64,000 nt of DNA, taken from positions 1 to 64,000 of the forward strand of contig JAKPHF010000056.1 in NCBI GenBank assembly GCA_029550525.1. The letters run 5' to 3'. Both the position numbers and the translations under genes were made by a program. This document shows positions 48,244 to 57,175 of the stretch, in pieces. The first letter of the stretch is position 1. Each line of letters starts with the position of its first letter. The notes under the pieces were generated by a model. That model was not told the DNA's origin and ran no database searches. It was given only the letters and a program-made list of their open reading frames with translations. The DNA is from Planctomycetota bacterium (GTDB lineage Bacteria; Planctomycetota; Phycisphaerae; UBA1845; PWPN01).

Positions 48244-48305
48244 AACCTGGTCCTACCCTATAAAAACGATTTAATGATATCGTCAGATTCGGATATGATA
48301 CACAC
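48244..48305. promoter_or_regulatory. AT-rich divergent regulatory region with dyad
   Basis: An AT-rich island within GC-rich DNA between the divergent aldolase operon and URO-D-like gene. ATGATATCG and CGGATATGAT flank TCAGATT, a partial dyad, which suggests an operator. On the plus strand TATGAT at 48294-48299 is a 5/6 match to a -10 box; the -35 region 17-18 bases upstream is weak. Confidence 0.4.
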
Positions 48306-48459
48306 GGCGCCGGCATTGTCCATCGGCAGCGGCGTTCCGCGGCTTGGGGTGGTCCCGACCGCCCCGCCGCCCGGAACGGACGCAGCTTCCCCTGGCCGAT
48401 GGTAAGATCTGGCGCCATCCAGGTACCGTGCGATTTTGTCCTTGCGTTGGAGACCGAAC

Positions 48460-49554
48460 ATGCTTCCTCGCGTCGAGCGACTGCCCAAGCCCGATCCCGA
48501 TGTTAACAACCTGCTGGCCGCGCTGAAGCGCGGTAAGCCGGCTCGCGTGCCCATGCTCGAAATCAAGCTCGACGATGAGGTGCAGGCGGCCCTGTTGGGC
48601 GAGCCGCTCATCCCGTGGACGACGGACGCGACGGCAACCGAACAACGGACGGCTTCGATCCGCCAGCATATCGGCCTGATGCACCGGTTGGGCTACGACG
48701 CATTCCGCATCCGAACACCCATCCCCTTCGTCAGCAACAAGGCCGTGACCGAAGACACCGCCGACCTGAGTCGCGGGCAGCGGGCCTGGCAGGACGAGCA
48801 CACCGGCCCCATCCAGAACATGGCCGACTTCGAAGCCTATGCGTGGCCGCGGCAGGCCGACGTCGATTACTCGCAGGCGGAGGCTTTCGCCCGCGAACTG
48901 CCCGACGGCATGGGTTGCGTGGGCTACGTCAGCGGCGTGTTCGAGTGGTCCAGTTGGATGATGGGCCTCGAACCGTTCATGCTCGCCCTGTACGAGCAGC
49001 CCGAACTCGTCCGGGCGCTCAGCGATCGCATCGGCCAGATCATCTACGACGCGCTCGTGCCTTACACGCAGATGGACCACGTCGTGGCCATCTGGGTCGG
49101 TGACGATCTCGGCTTCAAGACCAGCACGCTCATCAGCCCGGCTCACCTGCAGGATTACGTGCTGCCCTGGCACCGCAAGTATGCCGAACTCGCCCATCGC
49201 GCGGGCAAGCCCTACCTGCTGCACTCCTGCGGGAACATCAGCCAGATCATGGAAGACCTGGCCAACGACGTTCAGATCGACGCCAAGCACAGCTTCGAGG
49301 AAGTGATCGAGCCCGTCGAGGACTTCCACATGAAGTGGCGGCACAAGGTGGCGGCCATCGGCGGCGTGGATATCGACTTGCTCGCTCGCGGCACGGAAGC
49401 GGAGGTCAAGAACCGCGCGTTGCAGATCCTCAACACCTGCGCCCCCGACGGTGCCTATGTGGCCGGCAGCGGCAACTCCATCACCAACTACATCCCCGTG
49501 AACAATTATTTGGCCATGGTTGAGGCACTGCACGAGTACAACGGCCGGATGTGA
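48460..49554 (+). CDS. uroporphyrinogen decarboxylase-like (URO-D) protein, 1
   Basis: 364 aa, URO-D family barrel (GFKTSTLISPAHLQDYVLPW, PYLLHSCGNISQIMEDL, KHSFEEVIEPVED). The family includes heme-pathway HemE and many cobalamin-linked methyltransferases (MtaA/CmuA type). The sequence lacks the HemE N-terminal RQAGRYLPEY signature and no heme gene is nearby, so a methyltransferase-like role in the adjacent catabolic set is more likely. ATG 48460 with GGAG upstream. Confidence 0.8.
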   Translation: MLPRVERLPKPDPDVNNLLAALKRGKPARVPMLEIKLDDEVQAALLGEPLIPWTTDATATEQRTASIRQHIGLMHRLGYDAFRIRTPIPFVSNKAVTEDTADLSRGQRAWQDEHTGPIQNMADFEAYAWPRQADVDYSQAEAFARELPDGMGCVGYVSGVFEWSSWMMGLEPFMLALYEQPELVRALSDRIGQIIYDALVPYTQMDHVVAIWVGDDLGFKTSTLISPAHLQDYVLPWHRKYAELAHRAGKPYLLHSCGNISQIMEDLANDVQIDAKHSFEEVIEPVEDFHMKWRHKVAAIGGVDIDLLARGTEAEVKNRALQILNTCAPDGAYVAGSGNSITNYIPVNNYLAMVEALHEYNGRM

Positions 49555-49606
49555 TGTGGTGCAGGCATCCTTGCCTGCACTGTGCACGCTGGAGCGTGCA
49601 CCACAA
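49555..49606. repeat. 54-bp-type double-hairpin REP-like element, copy 2 (inverted)
   Basis: Starts at the base after the URO-D stop codon. TGTGGTGCA ... TGCACCACA bound two hairpins. It is the reverse complement of 7533-7586 with few differences. Confidence 0.85.
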
Positions 49607-49666
49607 TAGACACGCGCCCCACAAGAACGCGGGCATCACAGATGCCGAGTGCCTTGCGCCGGTTGA

Positions 49667-49685
49667 GGCGGGCGGGACGCCCGCC
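49667..49685. repeat. REP palindrome GGCGGGC-GGGAC-GCCCGCC
   Basis: 19-bp palindrome, another member of the GGCGGGC family; it lies just after the disrupted gene ending at 49696. Confidence 0.75.
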
Positions 49686-49695
49686 CCCCAATGCA

Positions 49696-50168
49696 CTAGG
49701 GTTTCGCACTGGCGGCTTTCGCCCATTCGTGGGCGCGCTGGAGCGCAGCGTTGTTCTTGGCCGGACCGGCGCCGGGCAGGTAACCGGAATCCTCATCTGC
49801 CCAGGTTGCGCTGCGAGGATCTCGGTCAGACACGATGTGTAAGGCGCTTCCTCCTGCGGCACGATCGTCGAGATCAGTTCAACTGCCCAGCGTTTCTTCG
49901 CTGCCTCGTCAAGCTTCGCTGACCGGGCGGCTTGGATCAGGACGGATGCGGCGGCACTGCGGCTTGCCGTATTCTTCATCCGATTGATGAGCGCTCGCAC
50001 CGCCGGTTTCCCAGCGAAGTAACTCTCGTGCAACTCTCGAATCACCTCGGCCGTGATGAAGGTCTCACCGGTAATCCACGTCGGCATCTCGATTCGCAGC
50101 GGGTTCAGCTGTTCGCGGCCCTGCACGGACGAGATGAAGTAGGACGCCAAGTTGCAAGCGCAACGCAT
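49696..50168 (-). pseudogene. frameshifted hypothetical gene between repeats
   Basis: From Met at 50168 (or Met at 50087) the frame reads MPTWITGETFITAEVIRELH and ALINRMKNTASRSAAASVLI, a helical protein, as far as CLTEILAA near 49810. There the frame seems to shift: continuing in another frame gives WADEDSGYLPGAGPAKNNAA and LQRAHEWAKAASAKP, a protein-like end with stop at 49696-49698, whereas the unshifted frame runs on into two REP elements. Either a real frameshift or a sequencing error. Function unknown. Confidence 0.4.
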
Positions 50169-50181
50169 AGGAAAAAAGGCT

Positions 50182-50230
50182 TGAAACCTGAGTCCTGAGA
50201 CCTGAGGCAAAGCTATAAGCTGTAAGCTAT
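50182..50230. repeat. heptad array changing word family in phase
   Basis: TGAAACC, TGAGTCC, TGAGACC, TGAGGCA, then without breaking the 7-bp phase AAGCTAT, AAGCTGT, AAGCTAT. Two word families in one uninterrupted frame. Confidence 0.85.
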
Positions 50231-50253
50231 ATGATGTGGGGGGCGAGGCAAAC

Positions 50254-50284
50254 AACCGGCTGACAGCTAAGCTGCCAGCCGGTT
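50254..50284 (-). terminator. hairpin, possible terminator of the Gfo/Idh gene
   Basis: AACCGGCTG pairs with CAGCCGGTT across a 13-base loop, followed on the minus strand by TTGTTTG-type sequence. It lies 43 bases after the stop codon of the Gfo/Idh/MocA gene. The T tract is weak. Confidence 0.45.
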
Positions 50285-50326
50285 CCACTGGTGTCATTAA
50301 TGGTTCACGCGCGAGCGACGTCTTGT

Positions 50327-51361
50327 TTACGCGATGGTGACCGTCTTGCCCGTGGTCGCGCTCTGCTTCTCGGCCAGGGCGATCATCACCGCGTCGCGGC
50401 TCTGCTGCGGCGTGCTCACCGTGGGCGTGCGATCCTTCTCGATGCAATCGAGGAAGTACTCGATCTCGTTGAAGTACCCCGTGTTCGCACCGACCTCAGG
50501 CACCTCGCCCGTCTTTTCGCCCTGGCGGAACACCGTCATGGGCTTGCCGGTGCACAGATCCCAGACGATGGCCGCCTTCTCGAACAGGATGGTCAGGCCC
50601 ATGTTGAACCCGAACCCGTCGGGCATGTCCCAGAAGCCTTCGATCTGCACGACCGGACCGTCCGGGTAATGCCACAGGGAGTGGACGCGGTCGTACGAGT
50701 TCGTGCCCGCCCGCGTGGCGGCCTGGGCGGTCACGGCCTGGGGCTTGCCCAACAGCCACAGCGTGTAGTCCACGTCGTGCACGTGCAGATCCAGGATGGC
50801 CCCGCCGGAAAGCGATGGATCGAGCAGCCAATTCTCGAACGAATATCCCGGCGTGCTGGCCTGCCGGCGCAGGTTGACCGCCTTGAGCGCTCCGTACCGG
50901 CCGTCTTCGATGCACTGCTTGACGAACGCACACTCGGGCCAGAACCGAATGCACTGAGCGATCATGAACTTGCCCTTGGCTTTGGCGGCGGCCTTCAGCA
51001 TCTCGTCGCACTCCTCGACGGTCAGCGCCATGGGCTTCTCGCAGAGGACGTGCTTGCCGGCCTCGAGAGCGGCGATGGCCATTTCGGCGTGCAGGTACGT
51101 CGGCGTGCAGATGTCCACCATCTGCACGGCCGGATCGGCGATCAGCTCGCGCCAATCGGCGTAGGGCTTGGCCCCCTTCAGGTCACGCCGGGTGCCCTGC
51201 ATGTCGCCCACGTTGCCACCCACTTCTGACCAATCGCCCAGCCGCCGTGCCTCGACCCGATCGCTGATGGCCACCACCCGAGCCCGCTCGGCCAGTGCCT
51301 CGTACTGGTTGAAGTGGTTTCGTCCGATGAACCCCGCACCTATGATGCCGACGTTGATCAT
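50327..51361 (-). CDS. Gfo/Idh/MocA family oxidoreductase
   Basis: 344 aa. NAD(P)-binding GIIGAGFIGRNHFNQ and the EKPMALT motif, then the family C-domain (GGAILDLHVHDVDYTLWLLG with its His). These enzymes oxidise or reduce sugars and inositols. ATG 51361 with GGGAG upstream; a longer in-frame stretch upstream is not protein-like. It follows the D-2-hydroxyacid dehydrogenase gene after 85 bases. Confidence 0.93.
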   Translation of the reverse strand: MINVGIIGAGFIGRNHFNQYEALAERARVVAISDRVEARRLGDWSEVGGNVGDMQGTRRDLKGAKPYADWRELIADPAVQMVDICTPTYLHAEMAIAALEAGKHVLCEKPMALTVEECDEMLKAAAKAKGKFMIAQCIRFWPECAFVKQCIEDGRYGALKAVNLRRQASTPGYSFENWLLDPSLSGGAILDLHVHDVDYTLWLLGKPQAVTAQAATRAGTNSYDRVHSLWHYPDGPVVQIEGFWDMPDGFGFNMGLTILFEKAAIVWDLCTGKPMTVFRQGEKTGEVPEVGANTGYFNEIEYFLDCIEKDRTPTVSTPQQSRDAVMIALAEKQSATTGKTVTIA

Positions 51362-51446
51362 CACGTTCTCCCATGCCGTTTGGTCTCGATGCGATTCGGC
51401 CGGATGTGTGTTAACCGCGCCACGAGAACGTGTCAAGCCGTGCGGT

Positions 51447-52442
51447 CTACCCTGCCGCAGCCGCTGCGGGTGCCTCGTAGACGATGCGATCGAGCCTTTC
51501 CCCGCGTGCCAGACGGTCCAGATTCTCGGCAATGCGAGCCAGCCGCCGTTGCAGGAGCGGCTCGGTCCAGGCCGACGAGTGCGGCGTGAGCAACACGTGG
51601 TCCAGCTCGTGGAATGGCAGCTTCGAGCCATGCTGCCGAACCGCCGGCGCCGGGGGATAGTCGTACCAGACATCGAGAGCCGCCCCCGCGAACCAGCGCT
51701 CGCGTAGAGCGCGGTACAATGGCTCCTGCTGGACGATTTCCGCCCGGGCCACGTTGACCAGGAACGCCGTCGGCTTGAGCCGCCGGAGCCGGGCTTCGTC
51801 GATCAGGCCGCGCGTCTCGTCGGTGAGTGGACAGACGATGGCGACAAAGTCGCTCATCTCGATGAGCTGATCGAGGTCACGGGTTGTGCCGTACCAGTCG
51901 AGTTCCGGCTCGGTGCGTGGCCGACGCCCCACCGCCGCCACTCGCATGCCGAACGCCCGGGCCCGCCGTGCGGTCTCACGGCCGATGTGGCCGTACCCCA
52001 CCAGGCCGAGCGTCTTGCCGTAGATCTCCCCGTGCACCTGGCCGTCGAACCGTCCGCTATCCGTCCAATCGCCCTGGCGAAACCGCCGTTCGATCTCCCG
52101 CAGCCGTGTGGCCAGCACCAGGATGGCCATCATGATGTGCTCGGCCATGGGGATCTCGTGCTCGTACACGTTGCACAACGTGCAGCCCGGAGGCATGCTC
52201 GCCGGGGGGATCCCATCGACGCCCGCGCCGACGCAATGGATCAGCTTGAGATTGGCCGCCGCCTCGCGCCACTCCGCCGAGAACACGTTCCCGATGAACG
52301 CATCGGCGTCAGCAAGTTGAGCTCGAAGCGCGTCGGTCCCGGCGTCGCCCGGCACAGCGGTCAGCGTCCACTTCGTGGTCAGCTTCTCGGCGAGCAGCGC
52401 TTTGCGACGGATGATGGTGCGGTCGTAGAGAACGGCTTTCAT
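51447..52442 (-). CDS. D-2-hydroxyacid dehydrogenase
   Basis: 331 aa. The coenzyme-domain GLVGYGHIGRETARRARAFG, catalytic Arg in VNVARAEIV and His in LTPHSSAWTE are present, so the active site looks intact. Family members include glycerate, phosphoglycerate and glyoxylate reductases. Start ATG 52442. It is divergent from the sulfatase gene. Confidence 0.9.
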   Translation of the reverse strand: MKAVLYDRTIIRRKALLAEKLTTKWTLTAVPGDAGTDALRAQLADADAFIGNVFSAEWREAAANLKLIHCVGAGVDGIPPASMPPGCTLCNVYEHEIPMAEHIMMAILVLATRLREIERRFRQGDWTDSGRFDGQVHGEIYGKTLGLVGYGHIGRETARRARAFGMRVAAVGRRPRTEPELDWYGTTRDLDQLIEMSDFVAIVCPLTDETRGLIDEARLRRLKPTAFLVNVARAEIVQQEPLYRALRERWFAGAALDVWYDYPPAPAVRQHGSKLPFHELDHVLLTPHSSAWTEPLLQRRLARIAENLDRLARGERLDRIVYEAPAAAAAG

Positions 52443-52627
52443 GTGTTTCCCGGCATACCGGCCGGCCCTCCGCGGCAATTGTAGGCCAGCGTCCGCGGGT
52501 CGGCCGCCGCGACGTGCCGACGGCCATTCGAGTTGCGGTCCGGACCGGGCCGTGGCATAGTGGTCGCCATCCTGCACCATTGGCCGCGCCGAACGCCGCA
52601 CGTCTGGCGCGGACCGGGAGGAGTGTC

Positions 52628-54013
52628 GTGAAGTTGTTGACACCGTTCATCGTCGCCGTGGCTCTGCCGGCGGTCACCATCTGTTTCGCTGCTCAGGCCG
52701 CTCCCGCTCGCAGCGACGGGCCGGCCGAACCGCCCAACGTGCTGCTCATTGTCTCTGACGATCACCAGCACGACGCCTTGGGCTGTGCGGGCCACCCTGT
52801 GGTCAAGACGCCCAACCTCGATCGGCTTGCTCGCACCGGCGTCCGCTTCACGCACGCATTCTGCGAGACGCCGATCTGCACGCCCTCGCGTGCGGCCTAC
52901 CTCACGGGTCGCTCCGGGGCGGCCAACGGCGTGACGTTTTTCGGCATGCCCATTCGCGAGAACACGCCCACCTGGCCGGCGTTGCTGGCCGACCACGGCT
53001 ATCAGACCGCGTTCATCGGCAAATGGCACAACATGCGCCGCTTCGATGAGTACGGCTTCGACTGGACGGCCAACGTGTTCGACGCCGGCATGGGCAACTA
53101 TCGGAATCCTCGGCTCATCCAGAAGGCCGGCGACAAGCCGCAGGTAGTGCAGGGCGAGATCACACAACTGATCACCGACGCCGCCGTGCGCTTCCTGAAC
53201 GAACCGCACGACAAGCCGTTCTTTCTGTATGTGGCTTATACCGCACCGCACGATCCGCGTGAGCCGCCGCCCGAATACGAACGGATGTACGATCCCGAGA
53301 AGATCCCGTTGCCGCGGAATTTCCGGCCCGTGCCCGAACCGGATCCCGGCACGCTCGACATCCGTGACGAAAAGCTCCTGCCCCTGCCTCGTGATCCGGC
53401 CGCCGTCCGCCGCGAGATCGCCAAGTACTACGGCCTGATCACGTACATGGACGCCCAGATCGGGCGCATCCTCGAAACGCTCGATCGCCGGGGGCTGGCC
53501 GGCAACACGCTCGTCCTGTTCGCGGGTGACAATGGCTTGGCGCTGGGTGCACACGGCCTGCTCGGCAAGCAGACGCTCCACGAGGAAGGCGTGCGCGTGC
53601 CCATGATCATCCGCCATCCGCGTCTCGGCATCAGCGGACAAACCCGCGACGCCCTCGTGTACCTCATGGACATGATGCCGACGGTCCTGGAGTGGACGAA
53701 CACGCCCATCCCCGAGGGCCTGCAAGGCCGCAGCCTCGCCGACGTGTATGTGGGCCGATCCCCCGCCGTCCGCGACTGCGTGTTCGGCCGATACGACGAA
53801 CGCCAGGAGCAGTTGTTCCGCAGCATTCGCACCGATCGTTACAAGCTCATCCAGTATCTCCAGCTCGACCGCGAGCAGTTGTTCGATCTCGAGCAGGACC
53901 CATACGAGATGCACGACCTGGCCGGTGACGCCGGCCTGCAGGACGTCCAACGGCAACTGCGTGAACGCCTGCTGCAGTGGCGGCAGGAGCAAGACAAGCT
54001 TGAGGGTAAATGA
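52628..54013 (+). CDS. secreted sulfatase
   Basis: 461 aa from GTG 52628 (GGGAGGAG upstream). A signal peptide is followed by the metal-binding start VLLIVSDDHQHDALGCAGH and the formylglycine motif CTPSRAAYLTGR (Cys84), with GKWHN downstream. The Cys is converted to formylglycine by a dedicated enzyme, not seen in the window. It removes sulfate esters from polysaccharides. The stop TGA lies inside a heptad array. Confidence 0.95.
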   Translation: MKLLTPFIVAVALPAVTICFAAQAAPARSDGPAEPPNVLLIVSDDHQHDALGCAGHPVVKTPNLDRLARTGVRFTHAFCETPICTPSRAAYLTGRSGAANGVTFFGMPIRENTPTWPALLADHGYQTAFIGKWHNMRRFDEYGFDWTANVFDAGMGNYRNPRLIQKAGDKPQVVQGEITQLITDAAVRFLNEPHDKPFFLYVAYTAPHDPREPPPEYERMYDPEKIPLPRNFRPVPEPDPGTLDIRDEKLLPLPRDPAAVRREIAKYYGLITYMDAQIGRILETLDRRGLAGNTLVLFAGDNGLALGAHGLLGKQTLHEEGVRVPMIIRHPRLGISGQTRDALVYLMDMMPTVLEWTNTPIPEGLQGRSLADVYVGRSPAVRDCVFGRYDERQEQLFRSIRTDRYKLIQYLQLDREQLFDLEQDPYEMHDLAGDAGLQDVQRQLRERLLQWRQEQDKLEGK

Positions 54014-54127
54014 CGAATGACGAAGCCAGAATGTCGAATGCGAACTCTGGCTCACAGCTCATCGCTCATGGCTCATAGCTTTTTCGTCATTCGGATTTCG
54101 GATTTCGTCATTCGGTCTTTCGGTCTT
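54010..54127. repeat. nested heptad arrays: ATGACGA, AGCTCAN, then inverted CGTCATT
   Basis: ATGACGA-type units (54010-54044), GGCTCAC/AGCTCAT units (54049-54083), then CGTCATT/CGGATTT units (54085-54127), the last being inverse to the first. The outer arrays therefore form a palindrome around an AGCT core. The sulfatase stop codon (54011-54013) is within the first unit. Confidence 0.9.
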
Positions 54128-54149
54128 CATTCACGAAAGGACTCAACTC

Positions 54150-55703
54150 ATGTTCACATCCCGACGCCCGCGTCTCTTCCTCGCCGTCCTCGTCCTGCTT
54201 GCCGCGCCGGCGGCCGTGTGGGCCATGGCCCCCGCCCTGCCGCGTGTGTTCAGCGACAACATGGTGCTGCAACGTGAACGGCCCATCCCCATCTGGGGCC
54301 GGGCCGGTGCTGGCGAGGAGATCACCATCACGCTGGGTGACGTGACGGTCACAACCAAGGCCGATGCTGCCGGCCACTGGATGGCGCAGCTGCCCGCCAT
54401 GCCGGCCGGCGGTCCGCATACACTGGTCGTCAAAGGACAGAATCCGGTCACGTTCAAGAACGTCATGATCGGCGAAGTCTGGGTCTGCTCGGGCCAGTCG
54501 AACATGGCCTGGACGCTGAGCCGAGCTCAGGATGCCGAGAAAGAAATCGCCGCCGCCAATCACCCGAACCTGCGGCTGTTCACCGTCCGATTGAAGACCT
54601 CGCCCCTGCCGCTGAAAGACGTGGAAGGCGGACCCTGGCAGGTGTGCACGCCACAAACGGCCCGCGACTTCTCCGCCGTGGCGTACTTCTACGGCCGCGA
54701 GTTGCAGGAAAAGCTCAACGTGCCTATCGGCCTGATCAACACGTCCTGGGGTGGCACGGCCATCGAGCCCTGGACGCCGCCGGTCGGCTTCGCCGCCATG
54801 CCGGCGGTCGCCCAGTATTATGACCAGATCGAGCAGGCGGACCGCGAGTACATCGAGGCTCTTACGCAGTATGTCCAAAAGCGAGCCGAGTGGGTGAAGT
54901 CCGCCAAGGACGTCAAGCTCGATGCCGACGACAAGGTTGATCCGGCACCGACCGTGCCCGAGCACGCCCTGGCCAACAACAATGGTCTGCCCTCCGTGAT
55001 CTATAACGCCATGGTCGATCCTCTCGTGCCCTATGCTATCGCCGGTGCGATCTGGTATCAGGGCGAGACCAACTGCGGCCGCAACGACGGTCCCCTCTAC
55101 CATGAGAAGATGAAAGCCCTTATCCAGGGCTGGCGCACGGTATGGGACCAGGGCGAGTTCCCGTTCTACTACGTGCAACTGGCCCCGTGGGAGTACGGCG
55201 CGAAGAACCCGGGCAGTCCGGACCGCCTGCCGCTGATCTGGGAGGCCCAGACCGCCACGCTGTCCTTCCCGAACACCGGCATGGCTGTCATCACCGACGT
55301 CGGCAACACGAAGGACATCCATCCGAGGAACAAGCAGGCCGTCGGCCGCCGGCTGGCGCTGTGGGCGCTCGCCAAGACGTACGGCATCAAAGACCTCGTC
55401 TACTCCGGCCCGCTGTACAAGTCGATGAAGATTGAAGGCGACAAGATCCGCCTGAGCTTTGACCACGTTGGCAGCGGTCTGGCCTCGCGCGATGGCAAGC
55501 CGCTGACGTGGTTCCAGATCGCCGGGGCGGACAAGCGGTTCGTGGACGCCCAGGCCATCATCGACGGCGACACCGTCGTGGTCTCCAGCGATCAAGTGAA
55601 AGAACCCGTAGCCGTTCGTTTCGGCTGGAACGAACTGGCCGAGCCCAATCTCATGAACCGCGAAGGCCTGCCCGCTTCGCCCTTCCGGACGGATAGATGG
55701 TGA
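54150..55703 (+). CDS. sialate O-acetylesterase-like secreted esterase
   Basis: 517 aa. A signal peptide (cleaved near VWA) leads the SIAE/SASA family domain. GEVWVCSGQSNMAW holds the catalytic Ser of the GQSN motif (Ser117), and a likely Asp-x-x-His pair appears later (GNTKDIHPRNKQ). It removes acetyl esters from glycans. GAAAGGA precedes ATG 54150. Placed right after the sulfatase, suggesting joint removal of substituents. Confidence 0.9.
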   Translation: MFTSRRPRLFLAVLVLLAAPAAVWAMAPALPRVFSDNMVLQRERPIPIWGRAGAGEEITITLGDVTVTTKADAAGHWMAQLPAMPAGGPHTLVVKGQNPVTFKNVMIGEVWVCSGQSNMAWTLSRAQDAEKEIAAANHPNLRLFTVRLKTSPLPLKDVEGGPWQVCTPQTARDFSAVAYFYGRELQEKLNVPIGLINTSWGGTAIEPWTPPVGFAAMPAVAQYYDQIEQADREYIEALTQYVQKRAEWVKSAKDVKLDADDKVDPAPTVPEHALANNNGLPSVIYNAMVDPLVPYAIAGAIWYQGETNCGRNDGPLYHEKMKALIQGWRTVWDQGEFPFYYVQLAPWEYGAKNPGSPDRLPLIWEAQTATLSFPNTGMAVITDVGNTKDIHPRNKQAVGRRLALWALAKTYGIKDLVYSGPLYKSMKIEGDKIRLSFDHVGSGLASRDGKPLTWFQIAGADKRFVDAQAIIDGDTVVVSSDQVKEPVAVRFGWNELAEPNLMNREGLPASPFRTDRW

Positions 55704-55706
55704 GAG

Positions 55707-55829
55707 GAGCTATCAGCTAACAGCGGTCAGCCGTCAGCTATGAGCTGTAAGCTATAGGCCACAAGCCGAATAGCGTGTGGCTTTACAACAGCGTACGGCT
55801 TGGCTCAAGGCTTGAGGTCCAGGCTTGAG
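55707..55829. repeat. long heptad array, CAGCTNN words, with a second GGCTCAA tract
   Basis: Nine units in strict 7-bp phase from 55707 to 55769 (CAGCTAA, CAGCGGT, CAGCTAT, GAGCTGT and others), and another short array at 55802-55829 (GGCTCAA, GGCTTGA, GGTCCAG, GCTTGAG). It begins four bases after the SIAE stop codon. Confidence 0.85.
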
Positions 55830-55849
55830 TACTCTGCACTCAAGCCTGG
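55819..55849 (+). terminator. perfect 12-bp hairpin between SIAE and URO-D 2
   Basis: CCAGGCTTGAGT pairs fully with ACTCAAGCCTGG around a seven-base loop. The T tract after it is weak (TCTTCTTC about 12 bases later), so termination is possible but not certain. Confidence 0.5.
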
Positions 55850-55882
55850 GGTATCAAGCCTTCTTCTTCGCCGGAGTCTCTG

Positions 55883-57097
55883 GTGTATCCCGAGCTTGAC
55901 TATCTGCTGAGCCTCATCGAGCCGAACGTCGAGCGCATCGAACGTGGCCGTCGCCGCCAGGCGGCACTCTGGCGGCAAGAGAGGCCCGACTGCCCGCCGA
56001 TCGTGCTCGGTCGATCCGAATGCCGCCAGATCCTCGACCGAGTCGGTCCGCAATACCTGCGGCTGTGTGAGCATCAGCTCCGCGGCGGCCGGGCCATCCA
56101 CGAGTATTACCAGTTCGATCACTACACGCTGCGCCAGCAGTTCGACAACCCTCACGCCATGCTCATCGAGTCGTTGTGGGACATGGTCGGCTGGTCTCGC
56201 ACGCCCGGCGATCAACAGCTCTCGTTTCGGCCCAACTTCGGCGTCGGCACGCTGGCCAGCGTGTTCGGCTGCCGCATCGACATGGGCGAGCAGGACATGC
56301 CCTGGGTGGCCGAGCGACCCGGCCGCCAGCAATTGCTCGAAGTCGATCTCGACGGGCTCGACCGCGCCGGCCTCATCCCCCGTGTCATCGAGTTCATCCA
56401 ACTCGCCCGCGACGCCCTGCGAAACCTGCCCCAGATCCACCTGTTCATGCCCGACCTGCAAGGGCCCATGAACACCGCCTTCCTCCTTCGCCAGCAGGAC
56501 ATCTTCTTCGACATGGTCGATGACCCGGAATACTACCACCGGCTCATGGACGTCATCTGCGAGGTCTATATCCGGCTCACGCGGCGGCTCAAACAGGAAC
56601 TGGGCGAACCGCTCGACGAAGCGTATCACGGTGCCATGTATATGACCAACGGCGGGGCCCGCGTGGTGGACGACGTGAGCGTCATGCTCTCGCCCGGCCA
56701 GTATGAGACGTTCTCGTTGCCCTACGCCCGCAAGTGCCTGGCGGCGTTCGGCGGCGGCTGGATCCACAGTTGCGGCGACATCTCGCATCAGCTTCGGTTC
56801 TACCTCGATGCCCCCGAGATCCGCTGCATCAACTTTGGCGAGCCCGAAAAGTACGACTTCGCCGAGGTCCTGCCTCGCTTCGCGGCGGCGGGCAAGTTCT
56901 GTTATGGCGGGCCCGTCCGCCGGCCAGGTGAGTCCGTCGCCGATTACTTCGCCCGCGTAGCCGGCTATCTCCGTGGCGGGGCCGAAAAAACGCTCATCTT
57001 CATGCCGCGCTATGGCGGCCAGGATCAATCCGAGGGCGATTGGCCGGATCCGGCCGAGATGGTCGAGATGTGGCGAGAACTGAATGCCGGCACGTGA
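55883..57097 (+). CDS. uroporphyrinogen decarboxylase-like (URO-D) protein, 2
   Basis: 404 aa, URO-D family. Recognisable elements: IPRVIEFIQLARDALRNLP, LSPGQYETFSLPYARKCLAA, GGWIHSCGDISHQL and GGPVRRPGESVADYF. It is about 50 residues longer than the first URO-D-like protein and only distantly related. No cobalamin-binding partner is adjacent. Starts at GTG 55883 with GGAG upstream. Confidence 0.8.
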   Translation: MYPELDYLLSLIEPNVERIERGRRRQAALWRQERPDCPPIVLGRSECRQILDRVGPQYLRLCEHQLRGGRAIHEYYQFDHYTLRQQFDNPHAMLIESLWDMVGWSRTPGDQQLSFRPNFGVGTLASVFGCRIDMGEQDMPWVAERPGRQQLLEVDLDGLDRAGLIPRVIEFIQLARDALRNLPQIHLFMPDLQGPMNTAFLLRQQDIFFDMVDDPEYYHRLMDVICEVYIRLTRRLKQELGEPLDEAYHGAMYMTNGGARVVDDVSVMLSPGQYETFSLPYARKCLAAFGGGWIHSCGDISHQLRFYLDAPEIRCINFGEPEKYDFAEVLPRFAAAGKFCYGGPVRRPGESVADYFARVAGYLRGGAEKTLIFMPRYGGQDQSEGDWPDPAEMVEMWRELNAGT

Positions 57098-57175
57098 TCG
57101 TGGTCGTACCGAATGAACTTGACGCCCCCGCGCGGGACGGATATACGGGGCGAATTTCACGCGGAGATCGCAACC

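Noticed and set aside
48460..49554. HemE of heme synthesis
   Set aside because: Lacks the HemE N-terminal signature and heme neighbours.
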